The translations under genes were made by a program, and so were the position numbers. From the NCBI RefSeq assembly GCF_004115925.1, contig NZ_SDDX01000028.1, positions 1 through 45,938 of the forward strand: DNA of 45,938 nucleotides. The letters run 5' to 3'. The stretch's first letter is position 1. Each line of letters starts with the position of its first letter. Positions 25,419-31,192 of this stretch are shown piece after piece. Under the pieces are notes generated by a model, which saw only the letters and a program-made list of their open reading frames with translations, made no database searches and was not told the origin of the DNA. The DNA comes from Lelliottia nimipressuralis. Its GTDB lineage: Bacteria > Pseudomonadota > Gammaproteobacteria > Enterobacterales > Enterobacteriaceae.

Positions 25419-26016
25419 CGGTTTCAGCTCCAATCAGGTGAGAGACAAAACCGAAGAACGAGCCGTTTTCCTCTACGTAATCATTGAGGGCATTAAGCAG
25501 ACCCGTAACCTCTTCTTCCGTCATGGGGATTTTTTTCCGGGAAAATGCCAGATAGTTGATATCTATGCCGCCCGAATCCTCATCCTTGTTGAAGTCGATC
25601 TCTTGAACGTCACCAAGCAGTGCGTTTAATTCCTCTTCGCTGAAGCCAATCAGCGAGAGATCAAACTCACCTGATGCCAAATCCCGCAATTCACTTTTCA
25701 GTAAAACATCGTCCCAGCGGGCATTCTGAGGCAATTTATTATCAGCCAGCCGGTAGGCGCGTTTCTGCTCTTCCGTCAGGCCCGTCAGCTTAATCGTCGG
25801 CACCGAAACTATGCCGATGGCCTCAGCAGCCAGAACGCGACCATGACCAGCGATGATCTCGCCGTTCTCGTCAATCAATACAGGATTCGTCCAGCCAAAT
25901 TCCTCGATGCTGGCTACCAGTTGCGCTACCTGCTCACCGCTATGGGTTCGGGCGTTTCGCGCATATGGCGTTAGTTCCTTTAACGGGCGATATACGATTT
26001 TCAGTTTATCGTTCAT
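25411..26016 (-). CDS. ParB-like nuclease/Srx-fold domain protein
   Basis: 201 aa. The N-terminal ~100 residues are a ParB-type domain: LTPYARNARTHSGEQVAQLVASIEEFGWTNPVLIDENG, EIIAGHGRVLAAEAIG, and TEEQKRAYRLADNKL. This arrangement is typical of phage ParB-domain proteins next to methylases or terminase. The C-terminus is acidic. The ATG at 26016 with GGAG 5 bases upstream is preferred over one six codons earlier. Confidence 0.85.
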   Translation of the reverse strand: MNDKLKIVYRPLKELTPYARNARTHSGEQVAQLVASIEEFGWTNPVLIDENGEIIAGHGRVLAAEAIGIVSVPTIKLTGLTEEQKRAYRLADNKLPQNARWDDVLLKSELRDLASGEFDLSLIGFSEEELNALLGDVQEIDFNKDEDSGGIDINYLAFSRKKIPMTEEEVTGLLNALNDYVEENGSFFGFVSHLIGAETDA

Positions 26017-26104
26017 ATAGCTCCGTTCTAACAAAATGAAAGCGGCCGGCAGTCATGCGCAGGGTGCGCGGCAGGAAACCACCAGCAGCTCTTCCACGTA
26101 AGGG

Positions 26105-26149
26105 ATAATCCTTATCAAAACCCCCAGGAGAGGCTTTGATAAAGGTTAT
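26105..26149 (-). repeat. Imperfect 15-bp inverted repeat before the packaging genes
   Basis: Arms at 26105-26119 and 26135-26149 (ATAATCCTTATCAAA and TTTGATAAAGGTTAT) match except for two positions, around a 15-base loop. A further GGATAAGG copy occurs at 26153-26160. It lies in the gap between the lysis and packaging regions. A regulatory or packaging-site role is possible; nothing more is visible. Confidence 0.4.
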
Positions 26150-26172
26150 GCGCGGATAAGGACCGCCTGAAG

Positions 26173-26196
26173 AAAAAAAACCGCCCTAAGGCGGTT
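26173..26196 (-). terminator. Terminator downstream of the 103-aa gene
   Basis: AACCGCC-TTAG-GGCGGTT followed by TTTTTT on the leftward strand, a strong intrinsic terminator between the lysis region and the ParB/packaging genes. Confidence 0.8.
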
Positions 26197-26204
26197 GTGA
26201 AGAG

Positions 26205-26516
26205 TTACTCGCTACCAGTTAAGCTATTCAAAATAATTAACTGAAAATCATCCAGTGACATTGAATCAATTATCTTACCCGTAATGGTGATTTTCATTCG
26301 CCCCATCACATCCAACCCGCCAATGATACGAATCTCGGCTGAAAACCTCGCACGGTTCCAGATGTAATCAATAAGGCTGTTTATGTGTTCTTCCTTTCCA
26401 TAAACAGCGAAACAAGGCGTTCCACAGTTCATAGTTTCCAACCGTCCCTCAAGCATCATGTTGCCCCACAGGATATCGGTAACACTGAGTGTAGTTGGAA
26501 GACCTGCTTTACCCAT
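26205..26516 (-). CDS. Protein of unknown function downstream of the lysis genes
   Basis: 103 aa ending just before a strong terminator. The N-terminal MGKAGLPTTLSVTDILWGNMM start has a somewhat distant GAAGGA; the alternative start is at residue 20. The C-terminal half alternates hydrophobic and polar residues (AEIRIIGGLDVMGRMKITITGKIID). No family recognised. Confidence 0.6.
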   Translation of the reverse strand: MGKAGLPTTLSVTDILWGNMMLEGRLETMNCGTPCFAVYGKEEHINSLIDYIWNRARFSAEIRIIGGLDVMGRMKITITGKIIDSMSLDDFQLIILNSLTGSE

Positions 26517-26610
26517 GTTTTACTTTTTTTCCTTCAGGACTAATCAGGGTAAATTTCAATGTGCGATCATATTAATGGCCTAAGACATTAGTCAGCAGCC
26601 TCTGTAATGC

Positions 26611-26829
26611 CTAGTCCAGCTGTAGCACGCCGTGCATTGTCGATTCGGAATATGCAATCAGTCCGGTGTATTCGGGCACCTCTGAATCATCCTCAGCGAC
26701 GAACGTCGGGATCGTCGTATGAGTGATGCAGTATTTAGGCTAGCCGTCCTCTTTAGCGAATTTCGCCAGTTCCTGAATCTGATCAGCCGTAAGCACTAAT
26801 CCAGGCATAGGGTTTTTATTTTCTGTCAT
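26611..26829 (-). pseudogene. Small phage gene interrupted by an amber codon
   Basis: A 73-codon frame starting MTENKNPMPGLVLTAD at 26829 (AAAGGA upstream) and ending STMHGVLQLD at 26611. Codon TAG at 26740-26742 interrupts EDG-stop-PKYCITHTTIPTF. The sequence on both sides is coding-like (protein-like composition, single frame), so a CAG to TAG change at a Gln codon is the simplest explanation. It follows the lipoprotein gene with a 14-base overlap. Small proteins of this type are common after phage lysis genes. Confidence 0.7.
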
Positions 26830-27022
26830 TACAACGGTCCTTTATTTTATTCACGGTGTCGCATACGTCAGTAACTACACCAAACCAGTTTCGGGCCTTC
26901 TCAAGCGATACACAGCCAACCAATAAAAAAGGCACCAGTATTGCTACCAGTGCCAGCTTTGCGCTGCGTCGCGGCTGTCTGTGCGACCTATGGGGCAGTT
27001 TATTAACTTGATATCTCGACAC
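26816..27022 (-). CDS. Small lipoprotein in the lysis cassette, possible outer-membrane spanin
   Basis: 68 aa from a GTG overlapping the endolysin end by 20 bases. A basic N-terminus (residues 8-22) is followed by a hydrophobic stretch ending in the lipobox LLVGC near residues 33-37, so a lipid-anchored mature peptide of about 32 aa (VSLEKARNWFGVVTD...). Position after holin and endolysin suggests a spanin or lysis accessory function, but it lacks the proline-rich sequence of Rz1 and no Rz partner is visible. Confidence 0.65.
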   Translation of the reverse strand: MSRYQVNKLPHRSHRQPRRSAKLALVAILVPFLLVGCVSLEKARNWFGVVTDVCDTVNKIKDRCNDRK

Positions 27023-27548
27023 GGTTTAGCATCCAGCCAAAAAGAAAATCCTCATTGGCCTCACGCGCTTCAGCCAATTCCAGATAACGAGCGCCCTGGC
27101 TAGAGTTCAGCCCGCGAAGCATGACCAGTTCCCCATCCTTGCCGCGATATTGCAACAGCGCCTTAAGCGCGGAAATAGTGCGCGGACCGATACGACCGTC
27201 AGCTTCCAGGTCGGGGTAAATCTTGCCTTGCAGGTTCAGCGCAGATAACCAGCGCTGGAAAAACTTACTGGCAAAGGCTGGCCCCATGTTCACGCCGGTA
27301 TCACAAAGCTCGTCTGCGATGGCTGGCGATACTTCAGCAACCTGATCGAAGCGTGGGCCGTACCAGTAATCAGCTTCATAAATGGCTCGGGCCTGTTCTT
27401 CGGTCAGGGAACGGATATCACTGTAACCATGCGATAGCGCCGTTTTTGCAGTAATGCCCCAGTTAGTCGGACCGCCTTTATCGGATGGGTGATCAACGTA
27501 ACCCCCTTCTCGTTTCAGCAGTCCGTCAACGATTTCATTCTTTGTCAC
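27003..27548 (-). CDS. Endolysin, N-acetylmuramidase (glycoside hydrolase 108 type)
   Basis: 181 aa. The GH108 motif with catalytic Glu is in LLKREGGYVDHPSDKGGPTNWGIT; the C-terminal part (GRIGPRTISALKALLQ, LRGLNSSQGARYLELA) is the peptidoglycan-binding PG_binding_3 type. It cuts the glycan backbone after holin release; no signal peptide is visible. The GTG at 27548 has AAGGA upstream; a TTG seven codons earlier would overlap that site. It overlaps the holin by 14 bases. Confidence 0.9.
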   Translation of the reverse strand: MTKNEIVDGLLKREGGYVDHPSDKGGPTNWGITAKTALSHGYSDIRSLTEEQARAIYEADYWYGPRFDQVAEVSPAIADELCDTGVNMGPAFASKFFQRWLSALNLQGKIYPDLEADGRIGPRTISALKALLQYRGKDGELVMLRGLNSSQGARYLELAEAREANEDFLFGWMLNRVEISS

Positions 27549-27888
27549 TTTTTTTATCCTTCTCTTCAAAGGTTAAATTAGTTTTTGCGCTGGCAAACAT
27601 ACGAATAATTGCCATGCAACGGTCAACGCCCAATCCTCCGACAAATGTCCCAATAAGCGTTGCGTAATCCTTATCCATTCCCAGTTGATCGAGTGCGCTG
27701 ATTACTGATATCGCAATCAACATGCATAAAATTCCGGACGTAAACGCTTGTTTCCAGAATTCTCTATCTCGAATAGCCAGAAAAAATGCGATGCCAAAAG
27801 CGGTCAACCCGCCATAAATCGCTGGCGCGTTCTTCTTCACCCATAAAAGTGATACTGCCCAGAATCCTGGGGTGTTTGGTTCCTGCAT
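27535..27888 (-). CDS. Holin (phage holin family 3-type)
   Basis: 117 aa with three predicted membrane segments: about residues 22-40 (AIYGGLTAFGIAFFLAI), 50-68 (SGILCMLIAISVISAL) and 77-95 (YATLIGTFVGGLGV). Charged C-terminal tail (EEKDKKSDKE). Gene order holin then muramidase is standard, and the genes overlap. Confidence 0.85.
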   Translation of the reverse strand: MQEPNTPGFWAVSLLWVKKNAPAIYGGLTAFGIAFFLAIRDREFWKQAFTSGILCMLIAISVISALDQLGMDKDYATLIGTFVGGLGVDRCMAIIRMFASAKTNLTFEEKDKKSDKE

Positions 27889-27911
27889 ATTCTCACCTGA
27901 GTTGCGGGCAT

Positions 27912-27934
27912 AAAAAAACCGCCCAATGGCGGTT
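27912..27934 (-). terminator. Terminator between the membrane protein gene and the holin
   Basis: AACCGCC-ATTG-GGCGGTT followed by TTTTT on the leftward strand. It isolates the membrane protein gene from the lysis cassette. Confidence 0.8.
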
Positions 27935-27938
27935 ATGT

Positions 27939-28622
27939 TTATTTATTGAGGCAGTGTTTTATCGCTCTAACCTCAGGAAGCTTGGACGTACTAAGTCTGA
28001 CACCATCTAAATTTCTATATTCAAAAACTCTCTTGCCATCTATGCATTGCCCAAACAGGCCAAATTCACCATCTTTTCTAAGAAGATATTGACCTTTCGA
28101 AGTTGAGTAAATTATGGGGCTATATGCCGCCAAAACCCATCCTGAGCATACAGATAGAATAATAAAATTCCCAAGCAATAACAATTTCACACCTAAGCTA
28201 TTCTCTCTCAATTTTAATATAATAACTGTTCTGTACAGAAACGGTCCTAAAACCGTAGCGCTCAGACAACAAGTCATAACAAACAGCACGCCCCAATTCC
28301 CTATCCCCTTCACCTGACTAAGCATAGTACCTGTGAAAAGCACGCTGGCAGTAAGAGTTGTTATAATGAAAGAAATAAGATCAAGCTTGGATTTATCTTT
28401 TAATGGTTTATCAGACTTATATGCCCAAAAGAAATATATGTAAAACGCAAAGAAAATCAGAGCAAATATTAAAGGCTTGAAATCTACTTCTATGAAAATG
28501 TAAGGATAACCGAAATATACCGAGTATCCTAATTGATGAAGATAGCTACATGTATAAAGGCTACCAGTGATAATAATGGTCGCAGGTAACCCATATGATA
28601 AACTTTTATCCATACCGTTCAT
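27939..28622 (-). CDS. Multi-pass membrane protein of unknown function
   Basis: About 227 aa, AT-rich relative to its neighbours. Five or so hydrophobic segments: LPATIIITGSLYTCSYL, PLIFALIFFAFYIYFFW, LISFIITTLTASVLFTG, WGVLFVMTCCLSATVLG and LLLLGNFIILSVCSGWVLAA, then a soluble C-terminus of about 50 residues (YLLRKDGEFGLFGQ... VRAIKHCLNK). The ATG at 28622 has GGAAGG 5 bases upstream. Flanked by tRNA and terminator. It reads like a lysogenic accessory gene; possible roles such as superinfection exclusion are guesses. Confidence 0.75.
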   Translation of the reverse strand: MNGMDKSLSYGLPATIIITGSLYTCSYLHQLGYSVYFGYPYIFIEVDFKPLIFALIFFAFYIYFFWAYKSDKPLKDKSKLDLISFIITTLTASVLFTGTMLSQVKGIGNWGVLFVMTCCLSATVLGPFLYRTVIILKLRENSLGVKLLLLGNFIILSVCSGWVLAAYSPIIYSTSKGQYLLRKDGEFGLFGQCIDGKRVFEYRNLDGVRLSTSKLPEVRAIKHCLNK

Positions 28623-28659
28623 TAGACCTTCCCTGAGCATCATAATCGCAAATTTTGAC

Positions 28660-28736
28660 TGGTGGCCCTTGCTGGACTTGAACCAGCGACCTGGCGATTA
28701 TGAGTCGCTCGCTCTAACCAACTGAGCTAAAGGGCC
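28660..28736 (-). tRNA. tRNA-Ile(CAT), ileX/ileZ-like
   Basis: 77 bases with the CCA end encoded. The acceptor GGCCCTT pairs with AAGGGCC, the D arm is TTAGCTCAG, the anticodon loop is CTCATAA, and the T arm is GGTTCAAGTCC. It is almost identical to E. coli ileX, whose CAU anticodon is changed to lysidine by TilS so that it reads AUA. Phage copies of this tRNA are known between Q and lysis genes (for example ileZ in Stx phages); presumably it helps translate AUA codons in late genes. The Ile assignment over Met rests on remembered similarity. Confidence 0.9.
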
Positions 28737-28744
28737 AAAGAAAA

Positions 28745-28858
28745 TTATCCTGCGGGATTCAGAATGGAAATAAGTATAAGAAGGCAAGCTATCACAAAGC
28801 AAATCAATCCCTGCGCAATAGCAAACAACCCCAAAAACATAAAGCCTGAATATTCCAT
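28745..28858 (-). CDS. 37-aa membrane peptide
   Basis: A short frame MEYSGFMFLGLFAIAQG... with one long hydrophobic stretch (ICFVIACLLILISIL) and little else. GGTGG lies 5 bases before the ATG, and it is located directly upstream of the tRNA. A lysis or accessory membrane peptide; too short to assign. Confidence 0.5.
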   Translation of the reverse strand: MEYSGFMFLGLFAIAQGLICFVIACLLILISILNPAG

Positions 28859-28923
28859 TATCCACCGCCTAATAAAGAATTCGTAGGTTTAAAATAACAT
28901 TACGAATCTGAACCGATACTAAA

Positions 28924-28986
28924 CAGGGGAGCACACTACCCAACAAACCAACCCTGGTTAATTGGACGGCGCAATGTGCTCTCCTG
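28924..28986 (-). repeat. Inverted repeat, 12-bp arms
   Basis: CAGGGGAGCACA (28924-28935) and TGTGCTCTCCTG (28975-28986) pair along 12 positions with one G-T pair, enclosing a 39-base loop. It lies directly after the YmgB-like gene on the leftward transcript. May be a processing or pausing hairpin; no T tract follows immediately. Confidence 0.5.
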
Positions 28987-28989
28987 ATT

Positions 28990-29196
28990 TTAAAATCGTG
29001 TCAGAACGTTGATCGCGGCCTGCATAGCTTTACGCATCTGTTCTGTGTGCTCAGGGTTGTTTGATAAGAGCGCCGTTTCCAGAACATTGGCGATGTTGTG
29101 CTTTTTTGTCTCGATATCCGTATCGCATAGGCACATCACCGCATCGCCCACCAAACGGCACATTTCATCGTACAGTGCATCTGCTTCCTTAGACAT
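28990..29196 (-). CDS. YmgB/AriR-like small regulatory protein
   Basis: 68 aa: MSKEADALYDEMCRLVGDAV..., TDIETKKHNIANVLETALL and MRKAMQAAINVLTRF match in spacing the short helical E. coli YmgB/AriR family (biofilm and acid-resistance connectors). GGAGG lies 6 bases before the ATG at 29196; a longer frame upstream has no such site. It is the first gene after the presumed late terminator/leader. Similarity is moderate. Confidence 0.55.
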   Translation of the reverse strand: MSKEADALYDEMCRLVGDAVMCLCDTDIETKKHNIANVLETALLSNNPEHTEQMRKAMQAAINVLTRF

Positions 29197-29303
29197 TTCG
29201 TTTCCTCCGTGATTGTTTGCTTGATTTTGCAGCAACGCGGGAAGGAAATGCAAAAAAATCTTTAAATTTATGCAGAGGTCGAAATCTATCTTGATGGGAT
29301 CGA

Positions 29304-29358
29304 CGATATGACAGGGGTACTAGTGCAATGCACCTTCGCGAATACCCCTGTCGTATCG
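29304..29358 (-). repeat. Long stem-loop, 16-bp stem
   Basis: Arms 29304-29319 and 29343-29358 pair over 16 positions with a single G-T mismatch (CGATATGACAGGGGTA and TACCCCTGTCGTATCG). The 23-base loop contains a nested GTGCAATGCAC. It lies downstream of the presumed late-leader terminator and upstream of the first late gene. It may be an RNA structure of the late leader or a protein-binding site. Confidence 0.6.
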
Positions 29359-29365
29359 CCGGAAA

Positions 29366-29390
29366 GCAAAAACCCCGCGCTGGCGGGGTT
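29366..29390 (-). terminator. Late-leader terminator (tR'-like)
   Basis: AACCCCGC-CAGC-GCGGGGTT followed by TTT on the leftward strand, about 60-85 bases after the presumed late promoter start. This is the layout of lambda pR'-tR', where Q lets polymerase pass. Confidence 0.75.
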
Positions 29391-29458
29391 CTCGTCATGT
29401 TCAAATTGTTCGCTTCTCAGCACTGCCATCGTGGCGCAGCTCTGCCAAGCATGAATGA

Positions 29459-29486
29459 ATTATCAACTTTTCTGACGCGTTTTCAA
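29459..29486 (-). promoter_or_regulatory. Candidate late promoter (pR'-like)
   Basis: On the leftward strand TTGAAA (29486-29481) and GATAAT (29464-29459) are separated by 16 bases. Transcription would start near 29452 and meet a strong terminator within ~85 bases, then the late genes. Typical of a lambdoid late promoter. Motif-based, so start is approximate. Confidence 0.5.
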
Positions 29487-29530
29487 CTCAAAACTGAAAA
29501 AAATCACTTTTGCTGTTTCGTGGGAGTAAA

Positions 29531-29547
29531 TAACCCGCCTATGCGGG
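29531..29547 (-). terminator. Weak terminator after doc
   Basis: CCCGC-ATAG-GCGGG followed by TTATTTAC on the leftward strand. Confidence 0.4.
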
Positions 29548-29555
29548 CTTTAGTG

Positions 29556-29963
29556 TCACACTAAATAATCATGCTCTGCCACGATATCATTTCGATAATC
29601 AGAGAGGATACGCAGAGCAAAGGCAGTGTTTTCCAGTTTGGCCTCACCCATAGCGGCAAGCACCGTAAGCTTCACCAGCTCGAAAGAGGCGTTTAGCTCT
29701 ACGCCATTCATCAGCAAGAATACGCTCGTGGCCTGAAACGCAGTGCGCTTGTTGGCATCATTAAAAGCATGCGCCTTGGCTATGGCAATAAGATACATCG
29801 CCGCGAACGTGAATACATCTTCACGGCCATCGTACTCAGCCAAGGTCTGAACACGAAAAAGCGCTCCCTGAAGTCTTCCCTCATCTGGAGGGCCGCTATT
29901 GGGCAATGTTGAAGTCTGAATCTCAACAACCTGCTCCATGGTCAGAAATTCCAGATTCATCAT
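29556..29963 (-). CDS. doc: Doc-type toxin (Fic/Doc family)
   Basis: 135 aa. The Fic/Doc catalytic signature is HAFNDANKRTA at about residues 63-73, close to P1 Doc (H-x-F-x-D-A-N-K-R). Doc phosphorylates elongation factor Tu and stops translation. A four-base ATGA overlap with the antitoxin gene shows coupling. Helps maintain the prophage or acts as addiction/defence. Confidence 0.9.
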   Translation of the reverse strand: MMNLEFLTMEQVVEIQTSTLPNSGPPDEGRLQGALFRVQTLAEYDGREDVFTFAAMYLIAIAKAHAFNDANKRTAFQATSVFLLMNGVELNASFELVKLTVLAAMGEAKLENTAFALRILSDYRNDIVAEHDYLV

Positions 29964-30301
29964 TTATCTTCCAAAGCCTTAATGATTTTGGCGTGCTTTC
30001 TCTGTGTTTTAATCAGGGCATCTTTGAATGATACGGGCCCGGTGTTTTTGTATATGCTTGTGACAACTTCGCCATTTGGCTTCTTCGTGACATAGCAAGT
30101 ATCACCAGAGGGTGTTTTGGACACCTGTATGGTATATTTATTACCCTTGGTTACGGTAATTTTCTTCTCGTAATCGACAGAACCATTCAATACAGTGTCA
30201 GGCCTTCCCCGCTGAGTAACGACAACGGTCTCACCGTTCCTGATCGCATCAAGAATGTCGGAAAGCTCTGCTCTCATCTGGGTATAACTTACTTTACGCA
30301 T
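29960..30301 (-). CDS. phd: Phd/YefM-type antitoxin
   Basis: 113 aa; N-terminal KVSYTQMRAELSDILDAIRNGETVVVTQRGRPDTVL is the Phd/YefM DNA-binding fold. The C-terminal ~70 residues (KKITVTKGNKYTIQVSK... FKDALIKTQRKHAKIIKALEDK) are longer than in P1 Phd (73 aa) and contain a beta-rich insert before the helix that should bind the toxin. The ATG at 30301 has GAGG 5 bases upstream; a GTG two codons earlier is less likely. A TGTACA palindrome in the promoter region fits autoregulation. Confidence 0.8.
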   Translation of the reverse strand: MRKVSYTQMRAELSDILDAIRNGETVVVTQRGRPDTVLNGSVDYEKKITVTKGNKYTIQVSKTPSGDTCYVTKKPNGEVVTSIYKNTGPVSFKDALIKTQRKHAKIIKALEDK

Positions 30302-30316
30302 AGACACCTCTTAACT

Positions 30317-30328
30317 TGTACATGTACA
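30317..30328 (-). promoter_or_regulatory. Phd/YefM operator palindrome
   Basis: TGTACATGTACA is a perfect 12-bp palindrome of two TGTACA cores, 16 bases upstream of the antitoxin start. YefM-family antitoxins bind TGTACA cores. Probably the autoregulatory operator of phd-doc. Confidence 0.7.
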
Positions 30329-30360
30329 GGTTAGCATATCACTCTCCGGCTGTAACCATT

Positions 30361-30921
30361 TCAAGCAGACAACAGCTTTTCCAACAGTTGCTCCTTTCTG
30401 ATGACTAGCCACCCGTTCTGCTCCATCCAATACTTGAAGCTCTCAACCGTTGTAACCATCGAACCAGCCGGTGCCTGCTCTGTGTATTGAACGCTGCCTG
30501 ATTCATCCATGTGGATCACTACTGTTCTCGGGCCGCCTGGAATGATGGCGTTTCTTTCCTGTTGTTTTGTCGCTTTATGGAGTTCAGCCTCCATCTGATT
30601 AAACTTAGAAATGTAGGCTTCTTTAAGTCTGGCGGCTTTCTTACCTGTAAAGCCCATTACCAGAAACATGAAACCATCCTTAGTAATCTGGTAGCAGCGA
30701 GACTCGCGTTCTGCACCATTCCCGATACCGACAGTCTGAACATCGGCGCAAAAATTCGCTGATGTAAATTCAGGCGAACAATCCAGCATATCAATTTTGC
30801 GCAGAACGTCTTTGTGCTGCTTATCGAAATAGTCAGCGACTGATTGGGAGGTGGTGACCAGGCGGCCATCTTTGAAAAATACTTTCGGGGATTCTGTGGA
30901 AATAGCGATCGCTGCATTCAT
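30361..30921 (-). CDS. rha: Rha family phage regulatory protein
   Basis: 186 aa. N-terminal Rha domain: VFFKDGRLVTTSQSVADYF, KQHKDVLRKID, ESRCYQITKDGFMFLVMGFTGKKAARLKEAYISKFNQME. Rha proteins are regulators encoded in many lambdoid phages (P22, phi-80) that interfere with growth in certain hosts. The ATG at 30921 has AGGAG 7 bases upstream; the frame extends upstream to 31104 only through the C4-like RNA. The start codon region is complementary to the upstream C4-like RNA. Confidence 0.85.
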   Translation of the reverse strand: MNAAIAISTESPKVFFKDGRLVTTSQSVADYFDKQHKDVLRKIDMLDCSPEFTSANFCADVQTVGIGNGAERESRCYQITKDGFMFLVMGFTGKKAARLKEAYISKFNQMEAELHKATKQQERNAIIPGGPRTVVIHMDESGSVQYTEQAPAGSMVTTVESFKYWMEQNGWLVIRKEQLLEKLLSA

Positions 30922-30972
30922 GATGATACTCCTAAAAAAGAGATTATCACCACCGCTGACGCCAATCAGAGA

Positions 30973-31079
30973 GGTGGTGAGACGTACAGGGTTGGCGTAA
31001 CCGGTCATCATGAAACCCGGCGCGGATTGCTCCGCCCCCGCACGCCCCACCATAATGCGAATGTGGCCGTGCTTAACGC
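30973..31079 (-). ncRNA. C4-type antisense RNA in the rha leader
   Basis: On the leftward strand, upstream of rha, two short segments are complementary to the start of rha: TTCATGATGA (31014-31005) pairs with TCATCATGAA (30926-30917, covering the ATG), and TCACCACC (30980-30973) pairs with GGTGGTGA (30954-30947, just before the ribosome site). A GCGGA-GCAA-TCCGC hairpin and conserved bases GGGGCGTGCGGGGGCGGAGC are as in C4 antisense RNAs of P1, P7 and similar elements. C4 blocks translation of the downstream gene by antisense pairing. Boundaries approximate. Confidence 0.7.
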
Positions 31080-31081
31080 AT

Positions 31082-31101
31082 AAAAAAACCGCTAACGCGG
31101 T
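31082..31101 (-). terminator. Intrinsic terminator upstream of the C4-like RNA
   Basis: ACCGC-GTTA-GCGGT followed by a run of T on the leftward strand. It ends transcription arriving from the promoter at 31163 or from the methyltransferase operon before the C4 region, or acts as attenuator. Confidence 0.65.
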
Positions 31102-31162
31102 CATGCGTCATGATGTGTTCCGGGACGCCAATCCCGACGCCAGATTTTGCTGGCGTGCGGCG

Positions 31163-31192
31163 ACTATAGCCCCGGATCCTGATTTTTGTCAA
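31163..31192 (-). promoter_or_regulatory. Near-consensus sigma-70 promoter for the C4/rha transcript
   Basis: TTGACA at 31192-31187 and TATAGT at 31168-31163 with an 18-base spacer. The -35 overlaps the last codons and stop of the upstream gene. Downstream come a CGCCAG...CTGGCG hairpin, the terminator, the C4-like RNA and rha. Such a strong promoter is expected to be active in the lysogen. Confidence 0.75.

Noticed and set aside
30922..31104. N-terminal extension of Rha (MTALAVFLCVKHG...)
   Set aside because: This frame is the translation of a terminator hairpin and the C4-like RNA; the ribosome site and start for rha are at 30921.
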